A stretch of DNA of 53,231 bases from Tubiluchus corallicola (taxonomy: Eukaryota; Priapulida; Priapulimorpha; Priapulimorphida; Tubiluchidae), in the NCBI GenBank assembly GCA_030141605.1, contig JAQGDQ010001236.1, positions 1 through 53,231 of the forward strand, given 5' to 3'. Shown piece after piece: positions 41,486 through 49,997 of the stretch. A model generated the notes under the pieces. That model did not search any database. It saw only the letters and a list, made by a program, of their open reading frames with translations, and was not told the DNA's origin. The position numbers and the translations under genes were made by a program. Position 1 is the first letter of the stretch, and the number at the start of each line of letters is the position of its first letter.

Positions 41486-42244
41486 TTAAGACAAATTGCT
41501 TGTTCCTTTCTTTATATTGCGTTTTACGTCAATAGAGTAAGTATATCCTTCTGATACATACCACCCCTCGTTGTATTCTATAGGCTTATCGCCAATATCA
41601 TAAACCAAGCGTTTTCTATACAATACAGGGTCTCCAACATCTATGTTTAGTTTAGACGATAAAAACTTGTCAGCTATTACAGCTTTTATCTCTTCTCGTG
41701 AAAGAACTGGGATAATACCTTTCTCTTTTTCTAATTTATCATATAAAGAAATATTTTTGAGATTATCCTTATCACTTAGTCCAATCCTTGGATGAAAAAC
41801 AGACGTAAAATAAACATTCCGCCGTTTATTAAGCCCTCTAACTCTGGCTAATCTGAATAGCTCAGTACCTTCGTTTATGTTAAAAAAATACTTTTGTTCT
41901 GCAGAGGGAGGCACCCAAGAAGTTTCTACTTCTATATTTTGAAATTTTGTGCTACTATCGCCAACTTCTTGAACAAAGTCTAACCACGAATCGTGCTCAA
42001 TATTAAAATTGTGGCTTTTAACTTTTGTGCCCACTCCCTTTTTTCGTTCTAGAAGCCCTTCGAAAACAAGTGTATTTATTGCTTGACGTACCGTATTTCT
42101 TGATACTCCTGTTTTTTTAGCAATTTCATCTTCGCGAGGTATTAATTTCCCATTTTTATACTCGTCCTCTTTTATAAGGTTTCTAATGTATTTTTCTATC
42201 TGATAATGATAAGGAAGACCGCTATTTTTATCTATTATTAGCAT
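41486..42244 (-). CDS. GntR/HutC-family transcriptional regulator with UTRA domain
   Basis: 252 residues. LPYHYQIEKYIRNLIKEDEYKNGKLIPREDEIAKKTGVSRNTVRQAINTLVFEGLLERKKGVGTKV is the GntR winged helix, with the usual DExAxxxGVSRxTVRxAxxxLxxEGL motif. After a linker comes the UTRA ligand domain (FRLARVRGLNKRRNVYFTSVFHPRIG, then VLYRKRLVYDIGDKPIEYNEGWYVSEGYTYSIDV), which senses sugars or amino acid derivatives. It probably regulates a catabolic gene set; the lipoprotein gene next to it is cut short. A TATGTTTG -7 box lies at 42283-42290. Confidence 0.9.
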   Translation of the reverse strand: MLIIDKNSGLPYHYQIEKYIRNLIKEDEYKNGKLIPREDEIAKKTGVSRNTVRQAINTLVFEGLLERKKGVGTKVKSHNFNIEHDSWLDFVQEVGDSSTKFQNIEVETSWVPPSAEQKYFFNINEGTELFRLARVRGLNKRRNVYFTSVFHPRIGLSDKDNLKNISLYDKLEKEKGIIPVLSREEIKAVIADKFLSSKLNIDVGDPVLYRKRLVYDIGDKPIEYNEGWYVSEGYTYSIDVKRNIKKGTSNLS

Positions 42245-42282
42245 AATATGATATTCTTTAAGTAGTTGTTAATAGTCTGTTG

Positions 42283-42290
42283 CAAACATA
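42283..42290 (-). promoter_or_regulatory. -7 element for the GntR regulator gene
   Basis: TATGTTTG on the minus strand, 38 bp before the start codon. An imperfect palindromic AT-rich stretch follows; operator status is not claimed. Confidence 0.4.
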
Positions 42291-42436
42291 CAATATATAT
42301 ACATATTATAAATTATTTTTTTACAATCGTATAATCGCCAAAACGAATTGTATATTTTTTACACCTTTTTTTGTTTTAAAAAACGATTATTGCTGAAAGT
42401 AAATTTAATCTATTGTCTGATAAAAGAAATAATGCT

Positions 42437-42547
42437 ATGAAAAATACATTCTTAATCTTATTTTCGCTTTTAATATTTATAAGCTGCGAGAAAGAAGAAC
42501 AATTTAAGGGCGGTTGTATTCTGCTGTGCAGAATTGGTAATTTATAA
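42437..42547 (+). pseudogene. Lipoprotein gene truncated by a repeat
   Basis: It begins MKNTFLILFSLLIFISCEKEEQ, a clear lipoprotein signal peptide with lipobox FISC and an acidic start of the mature protein. At about 42507 the sequence enters the palindromic repeat (TTTAAGGGCGG and so on) and the frame ends after 14 more codons, at 42547. The rest of the gene is gone. The original was probably a surface lipoprotein controlled by the adjacent GntR-type regulator. The join shows that repeat material was inserted into, or recombined with, a gene. Confidence 0.6.
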
Positions 42548-43494
42548 TTGTTGTCTTTTCTTCTTGTTCTTTTTTTATATGTTCTTTGGCTTGACCCAAA
42601 GAACCAACCGAGCGTAGCGAGCTCGCGAGTGCCTTTGAGTATTTTAGTTGTACGAGCAAAGCTCAAGCCTGTAAATGTTTTTCTTTACGCTCTTTTTTTA
42701 TGTTCTTTGGCTTGACCCAAAGAACCAAAACTCAAGCCTGTAAATTCTTTTGATGAAAAACTAAGCTGTCGGCTACGCTATCTTCTCAAAACTCGCCTTT
42801 TTACAAAAGGCTCAAACAGAAAATCTTCTTTTTTCTCCTTCGCTACAAAGGGCTTAACGCTATTTTTATTAGGCGGTATCGTATTCTGCTTCGCAGAATT
42901 TTAATTTTGCTGTTTCTCTTTTCTCTTTTATCTTTTATCTCTTATCTTTTCTCTTATTAAATCTTTTCTCTTTTTCTGTTAAAACCCTTTAAGGGCGGTT
43001 GTATTCTGCTGTGCAGAATTGGTAATTTATAATTGTCGTCTTTTCTGTTTTGTTCTTTTTTCTATGTTCTTTGGCTTGACCCAAAGAACCAACCGAACGT
43101 AGTGAGCTCGCGAGTTCCTTTGAGTATTTTAGTTGTACGAGCAAAGGTCAAGCCTGTAAATGTTTTTTTTTATGTTCTTTGGCTTGACCCAAAGAACCAA
43201 CCGAACGTAGTGAGCTCGCGAGTTCCTTTGAGTATTTTAGTTGTACGAGCAAAGGTCAAGCCTGTAAATGTTTTTTTTTTATGTTCTTTGGCTTGACCCA
43301 AAGAACCAAAGGTCAAGCCTGTAAATTCTTTTGATGAAAAACTAAGCTGTCGGCTACGCTATCTTCTCAAAACTCGCCTTTTTACAAAAGGCTCAAACAG
43401 TGAGAAGATTTTTCGCTCCGCCTTTCGCTGTTTTTCTATCAAAAGCCTTTAAGGGCGGTCGTTTCTGCTACGCAGAATTACTAACTGTTAATTA
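42507..43494 (+). repeat. Composite repeat block 4
   Basis: Palindromes occur near 42523, 42885, 43008 and 43470. Hairpins GGCTTGACCCAAAGAACC...TCAAGCC occur several times, two of them with the 52-bp AACCGAACGTAGTGAGC segment (near 43090 and 43198). There is a chimeric element at about 42745-42875 (type C left half, type E right half) and a complete type C element at about 43325-43450. The block ends at a palindrome abutting the stop of the fibre gene 43495-45624. Confidence 0.85.
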
Positions 43495-45624
43495 CTACTT
43501 TTTCAATTGTTTTACTTCGTTAAGAAGTTTTTCTATTTGTGTTTGTTGTTTTTTTGCCTGTTTTTTCTGTTGCTCTATCTGTGTTTGCTTTTCTTCTACT
43601 TTTGTTGATAGTTCTTGTATGGCTTTTATCATAGGGGCTATGAGTTGGTCGTAGGCAAATCCCATTTCTTGGTGGTTGATGTCGGGGTTGTTCACCTCTG
43701 TGTCCTTCACACCCGAAAACACCATAGGGTCTATGAGCTTGAGCATCTCTTGGGCTACTATCCCCCTGTGCCAGCGTTTGCCTGCTTTGCTCCCCTTGGC
43801 GTGTTCCTTAGCATCGTATACACGCTCGCCTTTCTCGTCTGTTTTGAATACTTCTCTTTCTTCTGCCTCTGCTGCTCCTTCTCTTTTTTCTTTTACTTTT
43901 TCTCTTATCCAATATTGGTCTCTATTGTTGCCTCTCCATTTGCGGGTTTTTATCTGCTTTACAAAGTCCAGTCCCAGCTCATTATCGGCTATGTCTATCT
44001 TATCTCGCTCGTCGGAAGTTACCACATTACCATTGCCTAGTTTTACAGTGGTGTCAGACCTCCCAAGCACCATAGTGTAGTCTGCTGATACATTTGCATT
44101 GTATCCCAGTGCGGTGGAATAGCGGCCACTGGCTTCTGCACTTCGTCCCAGTGCGGTGGAATCGCGGCCACTGGCTGCTGCTCTGTATCCCACTGCGGTG
44201 GAAGAGTCGCCACTGGCTTCTGCACGGAATCCCAGTGCGGTGGATTGGTCACCACTGGCTTTTGCAAGTCGTCCCAGTGCGGTGGAATGGTCGCTACTGG
44301 CTGCGGCTTCGTATCCCAGTGCGGTGGAAAAGTCGCCACTGGCTGTTGCAAGTCGTCCCAGTGCGGTGGAACCGCTGCCACTGGCTTCTGCTTGGCTTCC
44401 CAGTGCGGTGGATTGGTCACCACTGGCTTCTGCATTATTTCCCAGTGCGGTGGATTGGTCACCACTGGCTTCTGCTAAGTATCCCAGTGCGGTGGAATCG
44501 CTGTGACTGGCTTTTGCTTTGTATCCCAGTGCGGTGGAATTTTCACCACTGGCTTTTGCCCAGTATCCCAGTGCGGTGGAATTGTCACCACTGACTTCTG
44601 CTAAGTCTCCCAGTGCGGTGGAATAGTCGCTTCTAGCTGATGCACCGTTTCCCAGTGCGGTGGAATAGAGGCCACTGGCTTTTGCCCAGTATCCCAGTGC
44701 GATGGAATCGCTGTGACTGGCTTTTGCTTTGTATCCCAGTGCGGTGGACCAGTCGCCACTGGCTTCTGCTTCGTTTCCCAGTGCGATGGATTGGATGCCA
44801 CTGGCTGTTGCGAGGTATCCCAGTGCGGTGGAAGAGCTGCCACTGGCTGCTGCATTATCTCCTATTTGCACCTGTATGGTAGAACTACCTCTTGTGGCAT
44901 CCCTCACTGCCTTACTAGTGGCTAAGGTGTTGCTGTCGTCAAGTGTGGGGTTGTCGCTCTTGGCGTTGGGTAAGTCACTTAGCTTGTCGTGTACCGCCTT
45001 ACTGGTGGCTAAGGTGTTGCTACTGTTTAGTGTGGTGCTGTCGCTTTTGGGTAGGTTATGCCCTGTTTCTTTGTTTACGGCTACCAAGCTACCCGTTCCG
45101 TCGGTCTCTACGTTGCTATTGGGGTCTTGTACAAGGCTTAGCCTTTCTGTTAGGGCTTGTTGGTAGCTGCGTAGGGTGCTGTTGCCATTGACATCAGGAG
45201 AGCTAAGGGTTAGGTAGTCTTCAGGGGCGTCTGGTGGGTTGCCTACTACTACGGCTTCTATTAGTTCGCTGTAGTCTTTGTTCTCGCCGTTCTGATATAC
45301 CTTTTTAGTTGGTGTTTCTTGTTTTTCAAGGTATTTGTTGGCACTCAGGTCTATGCTGCTGCCTCCTTGAAACCAGCAAAGCTTAGCATCTATTACGCAG
45401 TAGCCGCTGCCTATGTCCCACAGCCCGCCGCCTTTGTCGGTAAACTTAAAGCCGTCTATCACAAAGCCTTCTTTGCCTCGTGTGGTGTTGGGGGTGGTAT
45501 TGGCTATGGATAAAAATCTATCCCACACATCGTACACTGCATTTAGTCTTAACACATCGGCCATAAACTCGGGTCTCCCGCCGGTCTTTGCCAATATCCT
45601 TTTTCTTTCTTCTGTTTGAATCAT
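43495..45624 (-). CDS. Tail-fibre-like protein 2: 19 YadA-type head repeats and S74 domain
   Basis: 709 residues, no signal peptide. The N-terminus differs from the prophage fibre (MIQTEERKRILAKTGGRPEF, then IGSGYCVIDAKLCWFQGG, which plays the same attachment role). A linker with NPPDAPEDYLTLSSPDVNG follows, and then two joints of the type SDSTTLNSSNTLATSK. The head has 19 units of 14 residues (SGDQSTALGxxAxA). The S74 domain starts at TSDERDKIDIADNE, then GNNRDQYWIREKVKEK and WHRGIVAQEMLKLID. The end is a short coiled coil of about three Gln-rich heptads. It is intact; whether it is expressed is unknown. The S74 part is nearly identical to that of the wreck at 51035-53231. Confidence 0.8.
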   Translation of the reverse strand: MIQTEERKRILAKTGGRPEFMADVLRLNAVYDVWDRFLSIANTTPNTTRGKEGFVIDGFKFTDKGGGLWDIGSGYCVIDAKLCWFQGGSSIDLSANKYLEKQETPTKKVYQNGENKDYSELIEAVVVGNPPDAPEDYLTLSSPDVNGNSTLRSYQQALTERLSLVQDPNSNVETDGTGSLVAVNKETGHNLPKSDSTTLNSSNTLATSKAVHDKLSDLPNAKSDNPTLDDSNTLATSKAVRDATRGSSTIQVQIGDNAAASGSSSTALGYLATASGIQSIALGNEAEASGDWSTALGYKAKASHSDSIALGYWAKASGLYSTALGNGASARSDYSTALGDLAEVSGDNSTALGYWAKASGENSTALGYKAKASHSDSTALGYLAEASGDQSTALGNNAEASGDQSTALGSQAEASGSGSTALGRLATASGDFSTALGYEAAASSDHSTALGRLAKASGDQSTALGFRAEASGDSSTAVGYRAAASGRDSTALGRSAEASGRYSTALGYNANVSADYTMVLGRSDTTVKLGNGNVVTSDERDKIDIADNELGLDFVKQIKTRKWRGNNRDQYWIREKVKEKREGAAEAEEREVFKTDEKGERVYDAKEHAKGSKAGKRWHRGIVAQEMLKLIDPMVFSGVKDTEVNNPDINHQEMGFAYDQLIAPMIKAIQELSTKVEEKQTQIEQQKKQAKKQQTQIEKLLNEVKQLKK

Positions 45625-47719
45625 CTTTTTTTGAATTTAAAATTTATTATATGCCTTTTTACTTATTATATTTTATTTTCAATGGTACTTGTGAGTTCCT
45701 TTGAAAGTGAAGTTTGTGAGCAAAGGTCAAGCCTGTAAATGCTTTTCTTTATGTTCTTTGGCTTGACCCAAAGAACCAACCGAACGTAGTGAGCTCGCGA
45801 ACTCCTTTGAGTATTGTAGTTGTATGAGCAAAAGAGCCAACCGAGCGAAGCGAGCTCGCGAACTCCTTTGAAAGCAAAGTTTGTGAGCAAAAAATCAAGC
45901 CTGTAAATTCTTTTGATGAAAAACTATGCTGTCGGCTACGCTATCTTCTCAAAACTCGCCTTTTTACAAAAGGCTCAAACAGTGAGAAGATTTTTCGCTC
46001 CGCCTTTCGCTGTTTTTCTATCAAAAGCCTTTAAGGGCTTTTGTATTCTGCTGTGCAGAATTGGTAATTTATAATTGTCGTTTTTTCTCTTTTGTTCTTT
46101 TTTTTATGTTCTTTGGTTTGATACAATTCTTATGTTCTTTTGCCTTGATGCAAAAGAACCAACCGAACGTAGTGAGCTCGCGAACTCCTTTGAAAGCAAA
46201 GTTTGTGAGCAAAACTCAAGCCTGTAAATGTTTTTCTTTACGCTCTTTTGTCTTGATACAAAAGAGCCAAAAAATCAAGCCTGTAAATTCTTTTGATGAA
46301 AAACTAAGCTGTCGGCTACGCTATCTTCTCAAAACTCGCCTTTTTACAAAAGGCTCAAACAGTGAGAAGATTTTTCGCTCCGCCTTTCGCTGTTTTTCTA
46401 TCAAAAGCCTTTAAGGGCGGTCGTATTCTGCTTCGCAGAATTGGTAATTTATAATTGTCGTCTTTTCTTCTTGTTCTTTTTTTTATGTTCTTTGGCTTGA
46501 TACAATTCTTTATGTTCTTTGGCTTGACCCAAAGAACCAACCGAACGTAGTGAGCTCGCGAGTTCCTTTGAGTATTTTAGTTGTACGAGCAACCGAACGT
46601 AGTGAGCTCGCGAGTTCCTTTGAGTATTTTAGTTGTACGAGCAACCGAACGTAGTGAGCTCGCGAGTTCCTTTGAGTATTTTAGTTGTACGAGCAAAGGT
46701 CAAGCCTGTAAATGTTTTTCTTTATGTTCTTTGGCTTGACCCAAAGAACCAACCGAACGTAGTGAGCTCGCGAGTTCCTTTGAGTATTTTAGTTGTACGA
46801 GCAACCGAACGTAGTGAGCTCGCGAGTTCCTTTGAGTATTTTAGTTGTACGAGCAACCGAACGTAGTGAGCTCGCGAGTTCCTTTGAGTATTTTAGTTGT
46901 ACGAGCAAAGGTCAAGCCTGTAAATGTTTTTCTTTATGTTCTTTGGCTTGACCCAAAGAACGAAAACTCAAGCCTGATTTTAAATTTCTGAACTTCTACA
47001 CTTCGCTACACTAAAATGTGCTAAACTCGTTCGCTCAGTAATTCGCTCTCTCAAACAGAGCCCATTTTTACGTTTCGCTGCGTTTGAAGTTTTACGAAAT
47101 TTTAAATAGGGCGGTCGTATTCTGCTTCGCAGAATTAGTAATTTATAATTGTCGTTTTTTCTCTTTTCTCTTATTAAATCTTTTATCTTTTCTATCAAAA
47201 GCCTTTAAGGGCGTTTGTATTCTGCTTCGCAGAATTAGTAATTTATAATTGTCGTCTTTTATCTTTTCTGTTTTCTCTTTTCTCTTATTAAATCTTTTAT
47301 CTTTTCTGTTAAAAGCCTTTAAGGGCGGTTGTATTCTGCTTCGCAGAATTTTAATTTTGCTGTTTCTCTTCTCTCTTTTCTCTTTTATCTCTTATCTTTT
47401 CTCTTATTAAATCTTTTCTGTTTTTCTATCAAAAGCTTTTAAGGGCGTTTGTGTTCTGCTGTGCAGAATTTTAATTTTGCTGTTTCTCTTCTCTCTTCTC
47501 TCTTCTCTCTTCTCTCTTCTCTCTTCTCTGTTTTCTCTTTTATCTCTTTTATCTCTTATCTTTTCTCTTATTAAATCTTCTCTGTTTTTCTATCAAAAGC
47601 CTTTAAGGGCGGTTGTATTCTGCTTCGCAGAATTGGTAATTTATAATTGTCGTCTCTTATCTTTTCTCTCTTATCTTTTCTCTTATTAAATCTTTTCTGT
47701 TTTTCTATCAAAAGCCTTT
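45625..47719 (+). repeat. Composite repeat block 5 (about 2.1 kb)
   Basis: The largest block. It holds type C elements at about 45904-46030 and 46287-46411, a type D element at about 46974-47104 and palindromes near 46047, 46430, 47120, 47222, 47338, 47457 and 47622. It has many GGCTTGA/TCAAGCC hairpins, runs of TTTTATC and CTTCTCT-like heptamers, and two triplets of a 52-bp unit. The palindromes come in two flavours, followed by GGTAATTTATAATTGTCG or by TTAATTTTGCTG. A short open frame within reads only repeat sequence. Confidence 0.85.
46539..46906 (+). repeat. Two arrays of three 52-bp units
   Basis: The 52-bp unit (starting AACCGAACGTAGTGAGCTCG) is present three times in tandem at 46539-46694 and three times at 46751-46906. 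Elsewhere in the window it occurs singly within the GGCTTGACC hairpins. The whole segment around each triplet appears duplicated. Confidence 0.85.
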
Positions 47720-48055
47720 AAGGGCGGTTGTTGTGTTTTTGCTTTGAGGTCTTTTGCTGCAAATAAGACGTTATTGGCTTTTATAGTTCCGTTTACGTGT
47801 AGTTTGGTTTGTAGGCTGTCAGTGCCTATATGCCTACATTACCGCTGTTTACATTGCTTATATTATCACCCGTTGTCTCCCATGTTTTTGGAGCGGCTAC
47901 CAAGCTACCCGCCTCGTCTTTCTCTACGTTGCTATTGGGGTCTTGCACAAGGCTTAGCCTTTCTGTTAGGGCTTGTTGTTAGCTGCGTAGGGTGCTGTTG
48001 CCATTTACATCAGGAGGGCTAGGGGTTAGGTAGTCCTCAGGGGCGTCCAGTGTAA
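47720..48055 (-). pseudogene. Wreck of a tail-fibre gene, mosaic of two fibre types
   Basis: Read leftward: DAPEDYLTPSPPDVNGNSTLRS, a stop, QQALTERLSLVQDPNSNVEKDEAGSLVAAPKTWETTGDNISNVNSGNVGI, a stop, then short frames running into the repeat. The first half matches the linker region of fibre 2 (43495-45624). The second, from TWETTGDN, matches fibre 3 (48064-49803), which has the same order of segments around WETNGNNITNVNSGNVGIG. Two stops make it non-functional. It shows a past join between the two fibre types. Confidence 0.7.
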
Positions 48056-48063
48056 AATTTATT

Positions 48064-49803
48064 TTACACCCACTCAAAGCCACCGTTGCCATCGGCTGTA
48101 AGCACCTGTCCGGCTTCGCCTGTACTTCCTTTTTTATCTACTAAGCTTGTTATTTTTGTTCTGCCGCTCACTGTCAAAGTGTCTGTAGTAGGTGAGGTGC
48201 CTATGCCTATTTTCCCACTGTTTAATATTGTCAGATAATCAGTCAATCCGCTATCGGTAGATGCGTTGCCTCCCCTTATCTTTAAACTGCTGCTGGTGCC
48301 AGAGGTTTGGTAGATGTTCCACTCGCTGCTGCCATTTGAATTTCGAAGACTTATACCTCCTTCATCGTTGTTGTTTGTTCTTTGCAGCACCAAGCCCACT
48401 CCTATTCGTGGGAGGTCTCTAATGTGCAATGCAGCAGCTACACTACCTGTTGTATTTATTCCAAACTTACCCGCTGTATCAATCTCTGCTACATTACCGC
48501 CTACGTGAAGATAATTACCCTGTCCGTCGCCTATTTGAATGCGAATTATCCCTTCCTTCACGCTAAATCTAACAGACCTGTCGTTTGACTCTTGGCCGTC
48601 TCTAATAGCAAAGGTTGAAAGATCGCCTGTTGAGCCAAAGAAAGCTACTACTTGGTCGCTTCCTTCTACGTGAAGTGCTTTTACTGGTGAGCTTGTGCCT
48701 ATGCCTACATTACCGCTGTTTACATTGGTTATATTATTGCCGTTTGTCTCCCAAGTTATTGGCACTGCTACCAAGTCCCCCGCTCCGTCAGTCTCTACGT
48801 TACTACTGGGGTCAAGGGGTGGGAGGGGAGAAATATCTCCCGAGAGAGATGACATCTTGGAGGCTGTAGCTCTAAAATACTGCTGCTCTACTTGGTTGCC
48901 ACTGGCTTCTGCCGATATGCTTATCTCCTTTGTGGAAGTAGAGATATCCAACATTATAGAGTGCGTTACCTTGGCTTTGCCATCGTCGCCCGTACCCGAA
49001 CCAGTAATAAGTACCTGCCTTTCGTCTATCAATGCTCCGCCTTCGTCTCTTATGCGTATAAATATATCTCTATTGCTACCGTCTTGGTTCACCCACGAAC
49101 CCTCGTAGGATATTGCGTGCATACCCTCTGTTTTTAACAATAACTCATTATTTACCTCGTCTAAGTCTACTACATCTGTATTGTCCGAAGCTCTAAACAG
49201 CTCTAAGTTTATGGTGGTCTCGGTCTGTGGCAGTTCTCCCTGTGCTACTTGCTGAGCTACGCACCTCACATCTTGCAAAGCTTCAAGGTTGGCAATACGC
49301 GACGATAAGACTGTTGCTACTTGTGTAAGCTCAAAGGCAGCTTTGCTAGTAGCTAAGGTGTTGGTATCGTCTTCTAATATACTGTCGCTCTTGGCATTGG
49401 GTAGGTTGCTTAGCTTGTCATTTACCGCCTTACTGGTGGCTAAGGTGTTGCTGTCGTCAAGGGTGGTGCTGTCGCTTGTTCCTGTTATTAGGTTTCCATT
49501 TACTTTTACATTCCCATTCACTTCCAGTTTTTCGCTAGGTGAGCTTGTGCCTATACCTACATTATTATCGCTTTTAACTACAAGTGCGTTGTTTTTTATG
49601 TTTACTTCTCTTGTTGTTCCAAGCAGCTTGATTGTATCGTCTTGCCCTATGTTTACGTCATTGGGTGCACTGGGGGTGCTTGTGTTGAACGTTCCTGTAC
49701 CTTCTTTGTACGACTGTAAATTGCTTGTACCCCCTCCACCTGTACCGGGAGCGGTGCTATGTGCTCTGTTGAGTGTTGTAATGTCTACTTTGGGTAATGC
49801 CAC
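48064..49803 (-). CDS. Tail-fibre-like protein 3 without S74 domain
   Basis: 579 residues. It starts MALPKVDITTLNRAHSTAPG, close to the start of the phage sheath (MALPKVTINKLNGALGG). Next are a Gly-rich stretch, a beta segment, and two joints (SDSTTLDDSNTLATSK and SDSILEDDTNTLATSK). The ISYEGSWVNQDGSNRDIFIRIRDEG beta domain is homologous to that of the prophage fibre but diverged. The C-terminal part has repeated VGIGTSSP and KIGIGTSP motifs, as in phage fibre shafts, and ends in GQVLTADGNGGFEWV. It has no S74 domain and no YadA-type head. No stops; expression unknown. Confidence 0.75.
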   Translation of the reverse strand: MALPKVDITTLNRAHSTAPGTGGGGTSNLQSYKEGTGTFNTSTPSAPNDVNIGQDDTIKLLGTTREVNIKNNALVVKSDNNVGIGTSSPSEKLEVNGNVKVNGNLITGTSDSTTLDDSNTLATSKAVNDKLSNLPNAKSDSILEDDTNTLATSKAAFELTQVATVLSSRIANLEALQDVRCVAQQVAQGELPQTETTINLELFRASDNTDVVDLDEVNNELLLKTEGMHAISYEGSWVNQDGSNRDIFIRIRDEGGALIDERQVLITGSGTGDDGKAKVTHSIMLDISTSTKEISISAEASGNQVEQQYFRATASKMSSLSGDISPLPPLDPSSNVETDGAGDLVAVPITWETNGNNITNVNSGNVGIGTSSPVKALHVEGSDQVVAFFGSTGDLSTFAIRDGQESNDRSVRFSVKEGIIRIQIGDGQGNYLHVGGNVAEIDTAGKFGINTTGSVAAALHIRDLPRIGVGLVLQRTNNNDEGGISLRNSNGSSEWNIYQTSGTSSSLKIRGGNASTDSGLTDYLTILNSGKIGIGTSPTTDTLTVSGRTKITSLVDKKGSTGEAGQVLTADGNGGFEWV

Positions 49804-49847
49804 TTTGAGTTAAAAATTAAAGGTTATTAGTTAAAAGTTATTAGTTA

Positions 49848-49997
49848 TTAGTTATTAGTTATTGATTTATCTATTAGTTTATTATAGATTTCTTCTGTGT
49901 ATTCTTTGTTAGATTTTCCTATTTTAAGGTTGCCCAGTTGTGTTGCTATTTCTATGAGTTGTTTGCTTTTAAGTGTTTTTAAATAGTCTGTTAGTTC
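49848..49997 (-). pseudogene. C-terminal remnant of a small unknown gene, cut by a repeat
   Basis: The last 49 codons read ELTDYLKTLKSKQLIEIATQLGNLKIGKSNKEYTEEIYNKLIDKSI, a charged, protein-like sequence. Upstream, in the same frame, the sequence is only repeat material (KNIKNCIKPKNIKK and so on, the translation of ATGTTCTTT-type runs). So the 5' part was lost to repeat insertion. It may be a small phage gene next to a fibre. Confidence 0.45.

Noticed and set aside
42376-42666. Minus-strand 96-codon frame over the lipoprotein remnant
   Set aside because: Its N-terminal part is a translation of the repeat hairpin and its C-terminal part is antisense to the lipoprotein signal peptide.
44094-44594. 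Plus-strand frames with repeated IPVRWNxxHWLL
   Set aside because: Antisense of the head repeats of fibre 2; open only because the 42-bp unit has no stop in any frame.
43495-45624. Fibre 2 as a host autotransporter adhesin (YadA type)
   Set aside because: No signal peptide and no outer-membrane anchor; the S74 domain and shared linkers with the prophage fibre point to a phage fibre.
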